This document shows, one piece after another, positions 36,043 through 45,515 of a stretch of DNA of 64,000 nucleotides. The stretch lies in the NCBI GenBank assembly GCA_041399085.1, contig JAWKTM010000012.1, forward strand, positions 62,001-126,000, read 5' to 3'. Below the pieces are notes generated by a model, which saw only the letters and a list, made by a program, of their open reading frames with translations, was not told the DNA's origin and did no database searches. The position numbers were made by a program, and so were the translations under genes. The number at the start of each line of letters is the position of its first letter. Position 1 is the stretch's first letter. This DNA is from JAWKTM01 sp041399085 (GTDB taxonomy: Bacteria > Planctomycetota > Planctomycetia > Pirellulales > Pirellulaceae).

Positions 36043-37191
36043 ATGGTGGAAACGAATCAGACCACGAATTATCGAGCCCGCACATGGCCCGGCGCGATCG
36101 CGCTCGCGGCGCTGGTCGCGCTGAGCGCCGGTTGCCAAACGGCGAACTTCCGCGCCCGCGACTTGCCGACCACCTTGGCCGCGGGCACCGTTCCCGATCT
36201 ACGGACCGTGGATCTCGGGCAACTGGGCGGCCGCTCGTATGACACGAATCGCATCTACATGGGCGATGTGTTGGGCGTGCAAGTAGCGACGGGGGCCGAG
36301 AAGCAAGCGCCCGAGCTATGGCAATTGCGAGTCCGCGAAGACGGCGCGGTCGACGTGCCGCTGGTCGGACCGGTCACCGTCGCTCGGATGAATTTGCAGG
36401 AGGCGGAGAACGCCATTCGCACGGCCAGCATGCAGCGACAGGTGTTTCGCCATCCGGCCGTGGGCATCTCGATCACCGAACGCAACGTGAATCGAATCAC
36501 GGTGGCGGGCGCCGTGAACGAACCCAAAGAGTATGAGATTCCGGCCACCGGCAGCACGCTGATGACCGCCCTGTTGGCGGCCGGCGGGCTGAACGAAAAA
36601 GCGAATCGTTATGTGGAAGTGCGCCAACCGGTCGGCGGCCAGATCATAGGCGGCCAGCGAAACCGAGTGGCTCAAGCCTCGTTTGCCGGCCCCAACGGGA
36701 TGCCCAACAGCGTGAACGCCTTCAACAACGCGTCGGCCGGGGCTCCGAACGAACAAGTGGTCCGCGTCGATTTGCTGTCGGCGGTGACCAGCGGCACGGG
36801 CAATATCTACTTAAACGACGGCGCCGTGGTGACGGTCGAGGAACAGCCGCCGCGGTTCGTCCACGTGATCGGCTTGGTCCGGCAACAACAGCGGGTCGAG
36901 ATTCCGCCCGGCGAAAACGTCCGCTTGACCGACGCGATCGCCTTGGCCGGCGGCACGTCGATGTCGCCGGTGATCGCCGACAAAGTGCATATCGTGCGGA
37001 AGCGGCCCGAACAGAACGACACGGTTGTGATCAAGGCGTCGATTCGAGAAGCCAAACGCAACTCGCGCGAAAACATCGTGCTGGCTCCCGACGATGTCGT
37101 GGCGGTCGAGGAAACGCCGCTGACCTTTACGTTGGGCACACTGCAAGGCTTGCTCGGCATCGGCGTGAACGGCCTGAACCAATTGCGGTAA
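36043..37191 (+). CDS. Polysaccharide export lipoprotein, Wza-like with SLBB domains
   Basis: The 382-residue protein has a lipobox (LVALSAGC, Cys near residue 31) and the poly-export domain (RIYMGDVLGVQVATG, VREDGAVDVPLVGPVTVARM, LQEAENAIRTA). Two SLBB-like blocks follow: ITVAGAVNEPKEYEIPATGS and VHVIGLVRQQQRVEIPPGEN, the latter with LTDAIALAGGTS. A Gly/Asn-rich insertion lies between them (about residues 200-230). It forms the outer-membrane channel for exopolysaccharide export, and the co-polymerase/kinase gene follows after 46 bases. Confidence 0.92.
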   Translation: MVETNQTTNYRARTWPGAIALAALVALSAGCQTANFRARDLPTTLAAGTVPDLRTVDLGQLGGRSYDTNRIYMGDVLGVQVATGAEKQAPELWQLRVREDGAVDVPLVGPVTVARMNLQEAENAIRTASMQRQVFRHPAVGISITERNVNRITVAGAVNEPKEYEIPATGSTLMTALLAAGGLNEKANRYVEVRQPVGGQIIGGQRNRVAQASFAGPNGMPNSVNAFNNASAGAPNEQVVRVDLLSAVTSGTGNIYLNDGAVVTVEEQPPRFVHVIGLVRQQQRVEIPPGENVRLTDAIALAGGTSMSPVIADKVHIVRKRPEQNDTVVIKASIREAKRNSRENIVLAPDDVVAVEETPLTFTLGTLQGLLGIGVNGLNQLR

Positions 37192-37237
37192 CGCGACCCG
37201 GCATGTTAACCACCCACAGCTAGAACGATCCCGCATC

Positions 37238-39586
37238 ATGGATGTCAATGCTCAAGCTCCGATGAACGATATGGGGGCCGCCTCGGCAGCGCAGACGTTG
37301 CGAGCCGTGATGCGGTTCTTGTGGGTCCTACGTCGCCGATCGGGATTGGTGGTGACGTGCCTGTTGGTTGCGGCGCTGTTGGGTGGGTTGTATTACACGA
37401 CGGCCACGCGCGTTTACGAAGCGAGCGCTTCGTTGCTAATTGAATTCTTGGGCGGCGAAGCGACGTTGGGCGGCCCGATGGAATCGCTGTCGAACGACAC
37501 GCTGCAAACCTACGAACGGCTGTTTACATCCGACGTGGTGATCAACGGGGCGATTGCCAAACTCGACCGGTATCCGCCGGAGTTGGATCGTTCGATGCCG
37601 CGCGAACGTTGGACGAATATGCTCCGCGATACGCTCAGCACCAGCCGCGAACGTGGCACGAACATTATCCAAGTCAGTTGCCGATCGGCCGATCGCGAAG
37701 CGTGCGTGGAAGTGGTGAACGCGATCGTCGCGGCCTATTTGGCCTTCATGGAAAACAATCAAAAGAGTGCCGTCGTCGAAGTCGTGAAGGGCTTGGACGC
37801 CGAACGCGTCGACTTGGAAAATCAACTGAATCAACGCAGCACCGAACTGCTGGACGCCAAACGGCAATGCGGCGACATCGGCATCGCCACGACGGATGTG
37901 TCGAAGCACCCGATCGTGCAACGGGCGATCCAGCTCAGCCAGTCGTTGATCGACGTGCAACAGCGCCGGATCAAGTTGGACGCCGCGCTGACCGTGATCC
38001 GCGACGCCGTAAATAAAGACGGCAACTTCGCGCAGCACGTGTTGGATTTGGAACCGGTGATGGGGACGCAGTTCGTCGAACAGATTCTGGGCGTCAAGCC
38101 GGACGAGCTTCGTTACCTCTACGCGTTGAAAGACCGCTACGTCGAGAAGCAGACGCAGTTGGCGAATCTGAGCTTGCACTTCGGCGAGAATCATCCCGAC
38201 ATCTTGGAAGCTCAGCAGAGCATTCGCGTGATGTCGGAGAGCATCGCGGAGATCGAATCGCGCGTGGACGGCCGCACGCAAGGGCGACTCGATCGCTCGA
38301 TCGGCCAGGAAGTGATCGCGCGGATCGAGGAGAGCTTGGCCGCCAGTTGGCAGCAGGAGAACGCGTTGCAGCAGCAATACATGCTGTCCGAACAAGAGGC
38401 GATCGGCTTGAACGACCGGTTGGCCGTGGTGTTGAACGTCGAACGCGATTTACAGCGGCTTCACAAGCAACATGAATCGCTGCTGGAACGATTGGCCAAA
38501 ATCGACTTGAACCAAACGCAGACGCGCATTCGCGTCGCGCCGGTTCGCGAGCCGCAAGTTCCGCTCGGGCCGTCCAGCCCGAAGCTCAAGCAGATCGGCT
38601 TGCTGGCGTTCGTGCTGGGCTTTGGCGGAGCGGTCGGCATCGTTTACTTGCTGGACTTGCTGGACGATCGCTTCCGTTCGCCGGAAGAGATCAAGGAACA
38701 ATTGGGCGTGCAAACGCTGGTAGCCGTGCGAAAGCTGGAGCCGCGCGACGGCGTGGGGCTCGAGGCTTTGCAGCTTCACGTCGCGCCCGATGCGGTCGAG
38801 AGCGAGGCGTTTCGGACGCTGCGCACGACGTTGTCGTTGGGACGCGACGAGCGCGATCGGTTGGCGATTACGAGCTCGGAACCGGGCGACGGCAAGACCA
38901 CGATCAGCAGCAACTTGGCCGTGTCTTATGCCAAAGCCGGCAAACGGACGCTGATTATCGACGCCGATATGCGCAAGCCAGGTTTGTCGAAGCTGTTTGG
39001 CGTACGACGCTTGGCGGGATTGTCCGACTTGCTGCGATCCGACGAAGACTTGGCGACGATGGTCGAGCAACGGATTCAATCGACCGGCCTGTCGAACCTG
39101 GATATGTTGCCTTGCGGTCCGAAGCCCGCCGATCCGGCCGAGTTGCTTAGCAGTTCACGGTTCAGCGATTTGATTGCCTGGGCCGAAACGCACTACGACC
39201 AAGTTCTGGTGGATTGCCCGCCCGTGCTCGCGGCCAGCGACGCCGCGATTGTCGGTCGGCACACCGACGGCATCGTGCTGGTCGTGCAACCGGAAAAGAA
39301 TCACCGGCGGCTGGTGGTGCGTGCCGCCGAGGAACTGTTTTCGATGGGCGTCGAGTTGGCCGCGGTCGTGGCCAACCGCATCGACACCGCCAAGGACAGC
39401 GGATACGGCTACGGCGCTGGATATGGCTACGGTTACGGATACGGCATCGGCTATGGCGAGCATGGCTACGGCGAAACGCACGCCGAGGATGAAGCCGACG
39501 ATGACTATGAAGACGAAGCAGTCGCATCGGCTCCCGTGCCAGCCGCATCGACAAAGGCCAACACACCGCGGCGTCGCGCGGCGTAG
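37238..39586 (+). CDS. Wzc-like polysaccharide co-polymerase fused to a BY-type tyrosine kinase
   Basis: This protein has 782 residues. The Wzz domain has membrane segments near residues 35-57 (LVVTCLLVAALLGGLYYTTA) and 448-468 (GLLAFVLGFGGAVGIVYLLD), with a long coiled-coil periplasmic part between. The cytoplasmic kinase has Walker A SSEPGDGKTTISSNLA (about 546-561), Walker A' LIIDADMRKPG and Walker B VLVDCPPV. The Tyr cluster for autophosphorylation is unusually regular: GYGYGAGYGYGYGYGIGYG near residue 724, then an acidic stretch. It controls chain length and export together with the upstream Wza-like protein. Glycosyltransferases are not in the window. Confidence 0.95.
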   Translation: MDVNAQAPMNDMGAASAAQTLRAVMRFLWVLRRRSGLVVTCLLVAALLGGLYYTTATRVYEASASLLIEFLGGEATLGGPMESLSNDTLQTYERLFTSDVVINGAIAKLDRYPPELDRSMPRERWTNMLRDTLSTSRERGTNIIQVSCRSADREACVEVVNAIVAAYLAFMENNQKSAVVEVVKGLDAERVDLENQLNQRSTELLDAKRQCGDIGIATTDVSKHPIVQRAIQLSQSLIDVQQRRIKLDAALTVIRDAVNKDGNFAQHVLDLEPVMGTQFVEQILGVKPDELRYLYALKDRYVEKQTQLANLSLHFGENHPDILEAQQSIRVMSESIAEIESRVDGRTQGRLDRSIGQEVIARIEESLAASWQQENALQQQYMLSEQEAIGLNDRLAVVLNVERDLQRLHKQHESLLERLAKIDLNQTQTRIRVAPVREPQVPLGPSSPKLKQIGLLAFVLGFGGAVGIVYLLDLLDDRFRSPEEIKEQLGVQTLVAVRKLEPRDGVGLEALQLHVAPDAVESEAFRTLRTTLSLGRDERDRLAITSSEPGDGKTTISSNLAVSYAKAGKRTLIIDADMRKPGLSKLFGVRRLAGLSDLLRSDEDLATMVEQRIQSTGLSNLDMLPCGPKPADPAELLSSSRFSDLIAWAETHYDQVLVDCPPVLAASDAAIVGRHTDGIVLVVQPEKNHRRLVVRAAEELFSMGVELAAVVANRIDTAKDSGYGYGAGYGYGYGYGIGYGEHGYGETHAEDEADDDYEDEAVASAPVPAASTKANTPRRRAA

Positions 39587-39838
39587 GCGTTATCCATTCT
39601 GACGCCGATTCTCTTCGGCAAGTCGCAACTGCAACCGGCGTTCGTTGTGAGCGTCGGTTGCTTCTCGCACGCAACAACCGCCAAAGTCGGTGCTCGCAAT
39701 TTTTGCAAATCAACGGCCAGACATGCTTGTTTTTACACCCCCGACCGTGGCATAATACGCCGGAGCTTGGGAACAGAGATTGGGGCGACGATTTGTGTTT
39801 TCCAACTCATTCTCATTTCTTGGCGGAGCTGCAAGGCT

Positions 39839-40843
39839 ATGTGCGAGATACCTTCTCGTCCAAATCGATTTGGCTCGGCTCGACGTCCGAACGCGGAACG
39901 AACCGCGATTTCGCAACGCAAGGCCGGTTTCACGCTGGTCGAACTGCTGGTCGTCATTGCGATCATCGGGGTTTTGGTGGCGATGTTGTTGCCCGCGGTT
40001 CAAGCGGCTCGTGAAGCCGCGCGGCGAACGGAATGCAGCAACAATCTGCGGCAATTGTCGCTGGCCGTGCTGAATTACGAAGACACGTTCAAGGCGTTGC
40101 CGCCGGGCAGCACCGGTGGCTTCAACGGCAACGGCAATTTTCCTTCGGGATGGTGCGATCCCAGCTACGGTTGCGGATTGCCGTGGGGACACTTTAGCTG
40201 GTCAGCGATCATCCTGCCGTTTTGCGAACAAGAGAATCTGTACAACAGCATCGACTTCAACGTTCCGGCCTACGCGAATTCGATTCGCGAAAACGGTTCG
40301 GAACGTGGGCCGTCGGGCAACATTGTGAACAAGCCGGCTTGCGAATCGATGCCTAGCTTCTTCGTCTGCCCGTCGGCGCACCGCGTAAAGCCCGAGAATG
40401 AGTTCAAGGATTACGGCATGAATGGCGGCACGGGCGTCTGTTGCCCAGAACGCAGCCAAGCCAACATGAACGGCATTGGCTTCGTCAATAGCTGGCTCCG
40501 TCTGGCCAGCGCCACCGATGGTACGAGCAACACGTTTCTGTTCCTGGAGTTTTCACACTTCGGCAACCATAGCTTCACTGGCTACAACGAAGGCACCAAT
40601 CAGTTCTTTTGGGTCCATCACACGTCGCAGGGTTATGTGACGGCCGCCGAACACAACGGAACGCCGACGCCACCGAACAGCACGTTTTGGAACCACCGCG
40701 GGTCGCACAGCGATCATCCGACCGGCGTGCAAGCCGCTTTGCTCGACGGGCACGTGGCGTTTGTCAGCGACTACATCGACTTCAAGGTGTATCGCGCCAC
40801 GTTCACTCGCAACGGCGACGAACCCGAGGGAGGCCGGTTGTAA
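39839..40843 (+). CDS. DUF1559 prepilin-like protein
   Basis: The 334-residue protein has a type IV prepilin leader: GFTLVELLVVIAIIGVLVAM preceded by KA, so cleavage is expected before Phe. Then come LLPAVQAAREAARRTECSNN, LRQLSLAVLNYED, and the DUF1559 H-X9-DG tail VQAALLDGHVAFVSDYID. This family is greatly expanded in planctomycetes; pilin- or pseudopilin-like surface assemblies are suspected. I chose the ATG at 39839 because GGAG and AAGG sit just upstream. It is coupled by TAATG to the next lipoprotein gene. Confidence 0.92.
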   Translation: MCEIPSRPNRFGSARRPNAERTAISQRKAGFTLVELLVVIAIIGVLVAMLLPAVQAAREAARRTECSNNLRQLSLAVLNYEDTFKALPPGSTGGFNGNGNFPSGWCDPSYGCGLPWGHFSWSAIILPFCEQENLYNSIDFNVPAYANSIRENGSERGPSGNIVNKPACESMPSFFVCPSAHRVKPENEFKDYGMNGGTGVCCPERSQANMNGIGFVNSWLRLASATDGTSNTFLFLEFSHFGNHSFTGYNEGTNQFFWVHHTSQGYVTAAEHNGTPTPPNSTFWNHRGSHSDHPTGVQAALLDGHVAFVSDYIDFKVYRATFTRNGDEPEGGRL

Positions 40844-41304
40844 TGGGTTCGCTCATTGCCTCGCCTTACCAACCTCGAAGCGTCCTCATGTTGCTGCTCA
40901 GCGTTTCGCTGCTGCCGCTTGTCGGATGTGGACCGGCTGGCCCCAAGACGGTACCGGTTTCCGGCACGGTTACCTTAAACGGACAGCCCGTACCGCACCT
41001 CGTCGTTCACTTCATGCCCGATGAAGGACGGCCGAGCTGGGGCTATACGGACGAACAAGGTCGGTTCACGTTGAATTACACTCGCGATCGCGACGGCGCG
41101 GAACTCGGCAAACACAAAGTCTGGTTCGTCTATGAACCGAAGGCTCAGGACGCCGGCCAGGAAATGGAATGGATGAAGTCCGGTCCGCCGAGAGCTTCCG
41201 AAGAATTGGCCGCGGCGCTTCAAAAGTATGGGTCGGATTCCGCGTCGCCGCTCACGTTGGACGTGCAACAGGCTGAGTCGGATTTGCAACTAAAGCTGGA
41301 TTAG
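40843..41304 (+). CDS. Small lipoprotein paired with DUF1559
   Basis: The 153-residue protein has a lipobox (LLPLVGCG, Cys near residue 29) and a carboxypeptidase-regulatory-like beta domain: VPVSGTVTLNGQPVPHLVVH, then GYTDEQGRFTLNYTRDRDGA. Such small lipoproteins regularly follow DUF1559 genes in planctomycetes. The start overlaps the DUF1559 stop by one base. The function is unknown. Confidence 0.88.
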   Translation: MGSLIASPYQPRSVLMLLLSVSLLPLVGCGPAGPKTVPVSGTVTLNGQPVPHLVVHFMPDEGRPSWGYTDEQGRFTLNYTRDRDGAELGKHKVWFVYEPKAQDAGQEMEWMKSGPPRASEELAAALQKYGSDSASPLTLDVQQAESDLQLKLD

Positions 41305-41387
41305 GTCTTGGGCGGACGCCACGGAAACGGCTCACGCTTCCCGATCGCTGCCTCGCCTGAACCAGTCTTGCGGGAGTTCCCGATATC

Positions 41388-42155
41388 ATGATGCGCGTGC
41401 GTTGCCAATGTGGAACGACGTATGAAGTTGCCGAGGAAATGGCGGGGCGCACCGCGAAATGTCGCTGCGGCGCGCTTCTGCGCATGCCAGCGGCGGCGGC
41501 GTCCGCCACTGGTGGCGTGGCAACTGGCGGCGCCGTTTCGACGGCCACAAGTTCCTCGCCGCCAGTCGCCGATTCGATTTCGGTAACGTGCGCCTCCTGC
41601 CAGCGGCAACATCAAGCGCCGAAGAGCATGGCCGGGCGATTCGCGCGATGCCCGTGCGGCAACGCCCTTCAAATCCCGCATCCATACGCCGCAACTCCCG
41701 GACTCGTGCCGCTGGGCCCGAACGCGTCGCAAGCCACCGCGCCGCTACTGGGAATTCCAGTCGATCCGCTGACGGGGCAGAGCCACGATGGTTCGCTGCT
41801 CGATGATCTAACGCATGTTGACTACGAGCGAGCTCAACAACTCTCGACGCCGTCCGCTTTGCAAGCACCGCCACGTCGTAGCGAAGCCAGCGTGTTGGCC
41901 TCGCACGGTGGCTATCCGGAGCAGTGGAGAAAGCAGAACTCGGGCTCCGAGAGCGACTATTCCGGCGCGTTCGGCTTCGAAAAACGGCTGTTCAACAGCG
42001 GCATCTTGGGCGGCCTGCTGTTCATGGGCATCGCCGCCGCCTGGTTCATCGTCGGACTGTTCAACGGGTACTTGTTCTACTATCCGCCGGTCATGTTCAT
42101 CCTGGGCTTTATCGGATTCGTGCGCGGATTGATGGCGACGCTGCCGGGCCGCTGA
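41388..42155 (+). CDS. Membrane protein with two zinc-ribbon-like N-terminal motifs
   Basis: The 255-residue protein has two similar Cys modules, VRCQCGTTYEVAEEMAGRTA with KCRCGALLRMP, and VTCASCQRQHQAPKSMAGRF with ARCPCGNALQIP, separated by an Ala/Thr/Ser linker. A disordered middle and two C-terminal membrane helices follow (GGLLFMGIAAAWFIVGLFNG, YYPPVMFILGFIGFV). The layout is common in planctomycete proteins of unknown role. The Cys modules probably bind zinc in the cytoplasm. Confidence 0.78.
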   Translation: MMRVRCQCGTTYEVAEEMAGRTAKCRCGALLRMPAAAASATGGVATGGAVSTATSSSPPVADSISVTCASCQRQHQAPKSMAGRFARCPCGNALQIPHPYAATPGLVPLGPNASQATAPLLGIPVDPLTGQSHDGSLLDDLTHVDYERAQQLSTPSALQAPPRRSEASVLASHGGYPEQWRKQNSGSESDYSGAFGFEKRLFNSGILGGLLFMGIAAAWFIVGLFNGYLFYYPPVMFILGFIGFVRGLMATLPGR

Positions 42156-42188
42156 TTGGCCAGCCAGCAAAATGATGTGCACGCCAAC

Positions 42189-42216
42189 AAAAAAGCGTCG
42201 CCCGATGGCGACGCTT
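42189..42216 (-). terminator. Intrinsic terminator between convergent genes
   Basis: A 10-bp perfect inverted repeat AAGCGTCGCC / GGCGACGCTT with loop CGAT (arms 42193-42202 and 42207-42216). On the minus strand it is followed by TTTTTTGTTGG. It fits as terminator of the 42252-43085 gene and may also stop the convergent 41388-42155 transcript. Confidence 0.8.
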
Positions 42217-42251
42217 CGATCGTCGATGCGAAGTCAAAATCGACGGATACG

Positions 42252-43085
42252 TTACCGCGTGTTTTGAGACAACTCGCCGGGCGAAGGAGTCGCCGGTTGC
42301 TTCTTGGCGGACTCGGCCGCGTAGCTGGCGACGTTCACCGCCACTCGCAATTCAATCGGCGAGAACCACTTTTCAAAATAACCGTTGCTCAGTCGCACGC
42401 GATCCTTGGAGGCTAATTCTTGCCAGCTCAAACCATTGGCCAAGTGCCAAGTGGCAGCCTGAGCGATGTTTTGCGAAATCTTACCGTTGCCCAGCATCCG
42501 GCATACTTCCGCCACCTCGGCATTGTTCGTGTAGCTCTCCAGCGGAATCATCTTATACACGGTGCGCGGATTGGGATCCTTTTTGCCGTGGTCGAGGCAG
42601 ACCGTGGCGACTTTCATTTTGCCGACCTTCTCGGGTGCCACGTTGAACATGCCGCCGCCCATGCCGCCCATGCCCATGCCACCCATGCCTCCACCACCCA
42701 TGCCCATGCCACCCATGCCGCCGCCCATGCCTTGCATGCCGCCCATTCCACCGCCACCCATGCCACCCATGCCTCCCATTCCACCCATGCCTCCCATGCC
42801 GCCCATGCCTCCGAACTGGGCTTGGACGGGAACGCCGGCGAAGACTTCGGGCAGCTTGATCGACAGCGGTTTTTTGGTGTTGTTCTTGATCAGCACGGTC
42901 GACTGCGTGGCATCTTTGGGAATCATGGTGACTTCAATGTCACCTTTCTCGATGGCCTGAAACAATTCGACTTGCGTCGCTGCTTCCGCCGAGTCATCCG
43001 ACGCGCGGTTGGCTGCTTTTCCGAACTGAGAACCCGCGTACGCGATGGCGGCGATCAGCGCAAAACGAACGAGATGCAGTTTCAT
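42252..43085 (-). CDS. Secreted protein with Gly-Met-rich repeat
   Basis: The 277-residue protein has a signal peptide (HLVRFALIAAIAYAGSQFG). A first domain follows (FQAIEKGDIEVTMIPKDATQ, VLIKNNTKKPLSIKLPEVFA), then about 55 residues of GGM-type repeats (MGGMGGMGG and GGGMGGMQGM). The C-terminal domain contains VATVCLDHGKKDPNPRTVYK and LGNGKISQNIAQAATWHLAN. The ATG at 43085 has CAGGAG upstream. The repeat could bind metal (Met-rich) or act as a flexible linker. I do not know the function. Confidence 0.8.
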   Translation of the reverse strand: MKLHLVRFALIAAIAYAGSQFGKAANRASDDSAEAATQVELFQAIEKGDIEVTMIPKDATQSTVLIKNNTKKPLSIKLPEVFAGVPVQAQFGGMGGMGGMGGMGGMGGMGGGGMGGMQGMGGGMGGMGMGGGGMGGMGMGGMGGGMFNVAPEKVGKMKVATVCLDHGKKDPNPRTVYKMIPLESYTNNAEVAEVCRMLGNGKISQNIAQAATWHLANGLSWQELASKDRVRLSNGYFEKWFSPIELRVAVNVASYAAESAKKQPATPSPGELSQNTR

Positions 43086-43275
43086 TCCTGTAACTCCTGC
43101 CTCCGACGATTCCATCGGGGCGATGTGGCGCGGCGAGATCGCCGCAACATGAAAAGTAGCCTTGCCCTTCTGCGTTAGAATAATCGGCTAACTCTCGAAT
43201 TCCAAGCAGATTATCGCGGCTTTCGTAGCGAAACTCACGAATTCCCCGCTTCAAGCCGCATAAATTGCGCCGTCT

Positions 43276-45366
43276 CTATTGGACAGTATGCTCGAGTCGC
43301 AGCAGCGATTCGCCCGCTTGAGGGGAAACCACGATCTGGCCCGTCCAGCTCACATTGCCAATCTTGCACACGGCCTGAGCGTCTTCGCGGCAATAGAAAT
43401 AAGTCAGGGTGATACGGATTCGCTCCTTGCCCGAGGCTTTCGCGAGCGGCAATCCGAATTCGATCTTCTCCGTCGGATTCGAGATCGACTGCCGCTTGGT
43501 CGAAACCGCGTCGTCGAACAGCGGCTCGTCTCCGGCCAGTTGCACGTAATAACCGAACGGCGCCTCCGCATTCAGTTTGTACTCTGTTGGCAATGACAAC
43601 TCCAGCGAAACCCGTACTTCGTTCCCACTCGGCTTCAACTCGGTCGGCCCGAAGGTCAGTTTCGTATCCGCCGGCGGGATGCGGAGCTTCTTGGCCTCGG
43701 GAGGTTCAGGCGGTCGCAGTCCCTCGATCGACAAAGTGCTGACGCGGTTCTCATTTTGGCGATCGATCACACGGATCAAGTGATTGTTCGTATCCGCAAC
43801 GAATATCCGATCGCTCGCGACGCTCAATCCCATCGGCTCGTTGAACTGAGCCGGCGAGTTTCCCGCCCCGGATTTGCCGTCGCCCGCGATGGTCACGATT
43901 CCACGACGATTCAAGTCCAGCAGCTTCACTTTGTTGTTGTAGGTGTCGGCCACGAACAACTGGCCGTCGCGATAGTCGATGCCGACCGGATGTTGCAGCA
44001 GCGCCGTCGCCGTCGGACCGTCACGGTCGCCGAAAGTAAACAGCCGCCCGTCGGGAAGCTTCGCCGTCCCCAGCACCGTCACGACTTGGCCGCGCGGATC
44101 GATCGGCACGGCTCGAATCGAACTTCCTTCGCTATCGGCGATATACAGCCAAGTGCCATCGGTTGCGATGCCGCTGGGCTGAGCGAACGAAGCGAAGCCG
44201 GTTTGATAAGCCACTCGCGGCGACAGCGGACCGTCGACAATATCTTCGGCGCCGTTGCCCGCATACGAATCAATGCGGCCTCGCGGCAACGTCATTCGCC
44301 AAATCTGGTGGCTACCAGCCATCGCCACGTACAGTTTGTTCTCATGAACCGTCAAATCCCACGGGCTCGCCAGATCGGTCCCAGTGGCTCGCGAAGCCGC
44401 TCGCGTACTGGCCGATTTCGCCTGCTCGCCCGTTCCCGCGATCGTCGTGACTTGTTTGGTGTCGAAGTCGATTTCGCGAATCGCGTGATTTTCGACATCC
44501 GCCACCAGCAGCTTGTCCTCGTACAAAACCATGCCCTGCGGATGATCGAAAGCCGCCGTCGCGAAATCGCCATCCCGCAAATCCATCTCGCCCGAGCCCA
44601 CCACGTGTTGCAGCTTGCCATCCCAATCCGCAACGACGATCCGATGATGAGCCGAATCGGCAATGAACAACCGGCGACTCGCTTCGTCCGCCAAGATTTT
44701 TCCGGGAAACAGCAACGGAGTTGGTTCGCGACGCTCCTTTTCCAAAGCGAACTTCAACGGTGTTTCGTCCAGCGATCCGCGTTGCCGAAAGTTCGGAACG
44801 GCTCGCTTCAACATCTCGTCGAACGCCTCGAACTTGATCTCACCCTCGTGTTTCGCGATCCAGTTTCCCTCGGGATCGATCACCATCAGCGACGGCCAAA
44901 CGTTGACATTCCACCTTCGCCACAGTTGCAAATTGGAATCGACCAAGACCGGATGCCGAATATCATGCCGCAGGATCGCTTCGCGGATGTTGTCCTCGTC
45001 ACGTTCCGTCGCGAACTTTGCCGAGTGGATGCCGATCACCACAACGTTGTTGGGATAAGCTTCCTCGAGCTTTTCCAGTTCGGGCAAGATATGCAGGCAG
45101 TTGATGCAGCAATACGTCCAGAAGTCGAGCACCACGAACTTGCCACGCAAGTCTTCCAAACGCAACGGTCCCGCCACGTTTAGCCACTGATAACCGCCAT
45201 CCAGCGAAGGAGGCGTTTGCGAGCGGGCAAACAGACGAAGGCGGTCGTTCGCGGCGTCCGCTGGCTTGGCCCAAATGAGAACCAACAACAGGACGGCAAC
45301 CGTAAGGTCAACCGCACGGAACCCATGCGGGTTGAACAGTCCGCGGAGAATCGTTGCCAAAGTCAC
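43276..45366 (-). CDS. NHLRC2-like protein: thioredoxin-like domain plus NHL beta-propeller
   Basis: About 696 residues: one N-terminal membrane or signal segment (AVDLTVAVLLLVLIWAKPAD), then a thioredoxin-like domain (LRGKFVVLDFWTYCCINCLH, CCINC being the signature of NHLRC2 proteins, and WNVNVWPSLMVIDPEGNW). NHL repeats form a propeller (RRLFIADSAHHRIVVADWDG, DKLLVADVENHAIREIDFDT, DRIFVADTNNHLIRVIDRQN), and a C-terminal beta domain ends KIGNVSWTGQIVVSP. The GTG at 45366 has AAAGGA upstream. It is probably periplasmic or membrane-anchored; the redox substrate is unknown. Confidence 0.9.
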   Translation of the reverse strand: MTLATILRGLFNPHGFRAVDLTVAVLLLVLIWAKPADAANDRLRLFARSQTPPSLDGGYQWLNVAGPLRLEDLRGKFVVLDFWTYCCINCLHILPELEKLEEAYPNNVVVIGIHSAKFATERDEDNIREAILRHDIRHPVLVDSNLQLWRRWNVNVWPSLMVIDPEGNWIAKHEGEIKFEAFDEMLKRAVPNFRQRGSLDETPLKFALEKERREPTPLLFPGKILADEASRRLFIADSAHHRIVVADWDGKLQHVVGSGEMDLRDGDFATAAFDHPQGMVLYEDKLLVADVENHAIREIDFDTKQVTTIAGTGEQAKSASTRAASRATGTDLASPWDLTVHENKLYVAMAGSHQIWRMTLPRGRIDSYAGNGAEDIVDGPLSPRVAYQTGFASFAQPSGIATDGTWLYIADSEGSSIRAVPIDPRGQVVTVLGTAKLPDGRLFTFGDRDGPTATALLQHPVGIDYRDGQLFVADTYNNKVKLLDLNRRGIVTIAGDGKSGAGNSPAQFNEPMGLSVASDRIFVADTNNHLIRVIDRQNENRVSTLSIEGLRPPEPPEAKKLRIPPADTKLTFGPTELKPSGNEVRVSLELSLPTEYKLNAEAPFGYYVQLAGDEPLFDDAVSTKRQSISNPTEKIEFGLPLAKASGKERIRITLTYFYCREDAQAVCKIGNVSWTGQIVVSPQAGESLLRLEHTVQ

Positions 45367-45515
45367 AGGCAAATTCCTTTCCGGCAAGAGGCGTCGGGAA
45401 GTGCTGGCCTCACATTGTAGCAATGATGGCGGACGCGATGCGGTTTTCGCGCCGAGTCGCTTGCCTTTCCCCGCAAGAACGGGCACAATGTCCATTCCTC
45501 GATGTGAGGGATACA

